From: an uncultured Bacteroidales bacterium
Lineage (GTDB): Bacteria; Bacteroidota; Bacteroidia; Bacteroidales; UBA932
NCBI GenBank assembly: GCA_946627685.1
Contig: CAMOVV010000034.1
Location: forward strand, 1-8,780
Length of the DNA: 8,780 bases
Direction of reading: 5' to 3'
The notes under the pieces are model-generated. The model ran no database searches and had not been told where the DNA came from. It saw only the letters and a program-made list of their open reading frames with translations. The translations under genes were made by a program, and so were the position numbers. Positions 7,471-8,780 of this stretch are shown here, piece after piece; the first letter of the stretch is position 1; every line of letters starts with the position of its first letter.

Positions 7471-8780
7471 TTAAAAGTTAAGATTGAGACCGAGGCTGAC
7501 GTTCCTGGTCAGGGGATAGACGTTGCCGTAGGAGGACTCGAGTTCCGGGTCCCACAGCTTGAATTTGGAGAAAGTCAGCAGGTTGACTCCCTGGAGATAA
7601 ATCCTCACGGCGGACATTCCCGCCTTCGAAGTGAGTTTTTTGGGCAGGGTGTAGCCTATCTCGGCGTTCTTCAGGCGCAGGAAACTCATGTCCTTCTGCC
7701 AGAAAGTGGAACGCACGATGTTGTTGGAAGGGGTTTCGACGGCGAAGCGGGGATATTCCGCATTCGGGTCATGGGTCACGGACCAGCTCCTCTGCGCAAC
7801 GTCGGCGAAAATCTGTCCCTGGACGAGGACGTTGGTGGCGGCTCCTCCATAGAGGTTGTAACCGCCTATGAATCTTGTCACATGGGCAAGGCCGCTGAAG
7901 AACACGCTGGCGTCGAAGCCCTTCCAGTTGAGGCTGAGGCCGAAGCCGTAGTTGATTTCAGGGACGGTGGTGTAACCGATGGGAATCATGTCGGCCTCCG
8001 ACACCTTGCCGTCTCCGTTTATGTCACGGTATTTTATGTCGCCGGGCTGGAGGGTATAGCCGAACTGGGAGGGCCAGGAATCAATTTCCGCCTGGCTCAT
8101 GAAAAGGCCCTCGGCCACGAGGCCCCGCTGCTGCCCGTTGGCATATCCCGCCGTATTCTGGTAGGGCCATATCTGCGAGGGCTTGTCGTCATAGACGCGG
8201 CGGTTGCGGTTGAAGGTGAAGTTGCCCCTCGTGGAGATGAGAAGGCCGTTGTCGAAAGTCCAGTCGAACTGGGCCGAGAGGTCGAAGCCGGCGTTGCGCA
8301 TCTCGCCGATGTTGATGTACTGGGTCTTGCGCATTCCGACAGCCGAAGGAAGGCTCTCACGGGCGATGAAGATGCCGCTGCGGTAGTCGTTGAAGTAGTC
8401 GAACTGCAATTTGAAACGGTCGCGGAACATGTTGATTTCCACGCCGAGGTTGCGCTTGAGGGCTTCCTCCCACACGATGTCGGGGTTGCCGATGTCGCCC
8501 ACGGCCACACCTGCCACATAGGCCCCTTGCGTCTCTCCCCAGGTGAAGCCGGCGATTCCTTCAGTGTCCATGGTGGTATTGTAGCCGAAACGTCTGCCCC
8601 CGCCGATCTGGTCGTTTCCGACCTTTCCGATGGAAGCCTTGAATTTCAGGAGGCTGACCACATTCTTCCAGCGGTCCCAGAAGCTCTCGTTGGAGATGAT
8701 ATACCCGACGGCGGCCGAAGGGAAGAAGCCGAAACGGTGGCCGGGGGAGAAGTTCTCGGAGCCGTTGTAGCCGAAGTTGA
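7471..8780 (-). CDS. susC: SusC/RagA-family TonB-dependent outer-membrane transporter, C-terminal part (5' end outside window)
   Basis: The frame is open from the right edge to the TAA at 7473-7471, giving about 435 residues of the C-terminal beta-barrel. The signal peptide, carboxypeptidase-like domain, TonB box and plug lie outside the window. Family signatures are visible. Near the edge, GHRFGFFPSAAVGYIISNE is a form of the conserved R-GFFPS-A-GW-S-E segment. Further on come ASIGKVGNDQIG, YRDINGDGKVSEADMIPIG (the conserved D-NGDG element), PEINYGFGLSLNWKGFDASVFFSG, and a strand ending in NLNF with a terminal aromatic for barrel assembly. The in-frame GTG at 8661 is internal, because the conserved barrel sequence continues upstream of it. 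The protein pairs with the SusD lipoprotein encoded 12 nt downstream and takes up an unidentified oligosaccharide using TonB energy. The symbol denotes the family only. Confidence 0.96.
   Translation of the reverse strand, partial: NFGYNGSENFSPGHRFGFFPSAAVGYIISNESFWDRWKNVVSLLKFKASIGKVGNDQIGGGRRFGYNTTMDTEGIAGFTWGETQGAYVAGVAVGDIGNPDIVWEEALKRNLGVEINMFRDRFKLQFDYFNDYRSGIFIARESLPSAVGMRKTQYINIGEMRNAGFDLSAQFDWTFDNGLLISTRGNFTFNRNRRVYDDKPSQIWPYQNTAGYANGQQRGLVAEGLFMSQAEIDSWPSQFGYTLQPGDIKYRDINGDGKVSEADMIPIGYTTVPEINYGFGLSLNWKGFDASVFFSGLAHVTRFIGGYNLYGGAATNVLVQGQIFADVAQRSWSVTHDPNAEYPRFAVETPSNNIVRSTFWQKDMSFLRLKNAEIGYTLPKKLTSKAGMSAVRIYLQGVNLLTFSKFKLWDPELESSYGNVYPLTRNVSLGLNLNF

Noticed and set aside
8659..8661. 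In-frame GTG as a possible start of a short separate gene
   Set aside because: Conserved SusC sequence (the GFFPS region) continues in the same frame upstream to the window edge, so this codon is internal.

Overview
The window looks like part of a polysaccharide utilization locus (PUL) from a Bacteroidota, most likely Bacteroidales, genome. The diagnostic evidence is a SusC-type TonB-dependent receptor followed directly by a SusD-type lipoprotein, plus DUF1735-type and DUF4855-type proteins at the usual PUL positions. The DNA looks GC-rich by eye (roughly 55-60%, not computed), and AGG is a common arginine codon. That would suit a high-GC gut lineage such as Alistipes-like or Cryptobacteroides-like bacteria, but the genus cannot be resolved from this sequence.

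All five genes lie on the minus strand and are read from right to left: susC C-terminal part (8780 to 7471, 5' end outside the window), susD (7458 to 5434), a DUF1735/beta-propeller-like surface lipoprotein in the SusE/F position (5429 to 3396), a DUF4855 lipoprotein with an N-terminal fibronectin-III-like domain (3396 to 1813), and a second, longer DUF4855 protein with a C-terminal beta-sandwich module that runs off the left edge (1812 to <1). The gaps are 12 nt, 4 nt, a 1-nt overlap and 0 nt. This is one tightly packed transcription unit with no room for internal promoters or intrinsic terminators. No promoter, RNA gene, mobile element, CRISPR array or long non-coding stretch is present.

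From family knowledge, SusC and SusD form the outer-membrane glycan importer, and the DUF1735-type lipoprotein probably supplies extra glycan binding at the cell surface. The two DUF4855 proteins are the least understood part. They are clear paralogues that share an (A)GFYxxxE motif, a DMAWMQPNYYWD motif and a GMGxExEFEoSMVE motif (o = Tyr/Phe). This layout resembles a TIM-barrel glycosidase with two catalytic carboxylates. One is predicted to be a lipoprotein and the other a soluble exported protein, and only the latter carries the downstream GH-like (DUF6259-like) beta-sandwich. The most useful lead is therefore a pair of possible uncharacterised glycosidases, one fused to a second hydrolase-like module, acting on an unknown glycan. 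No classical CAZyme or PUL regulator is visible in the window.
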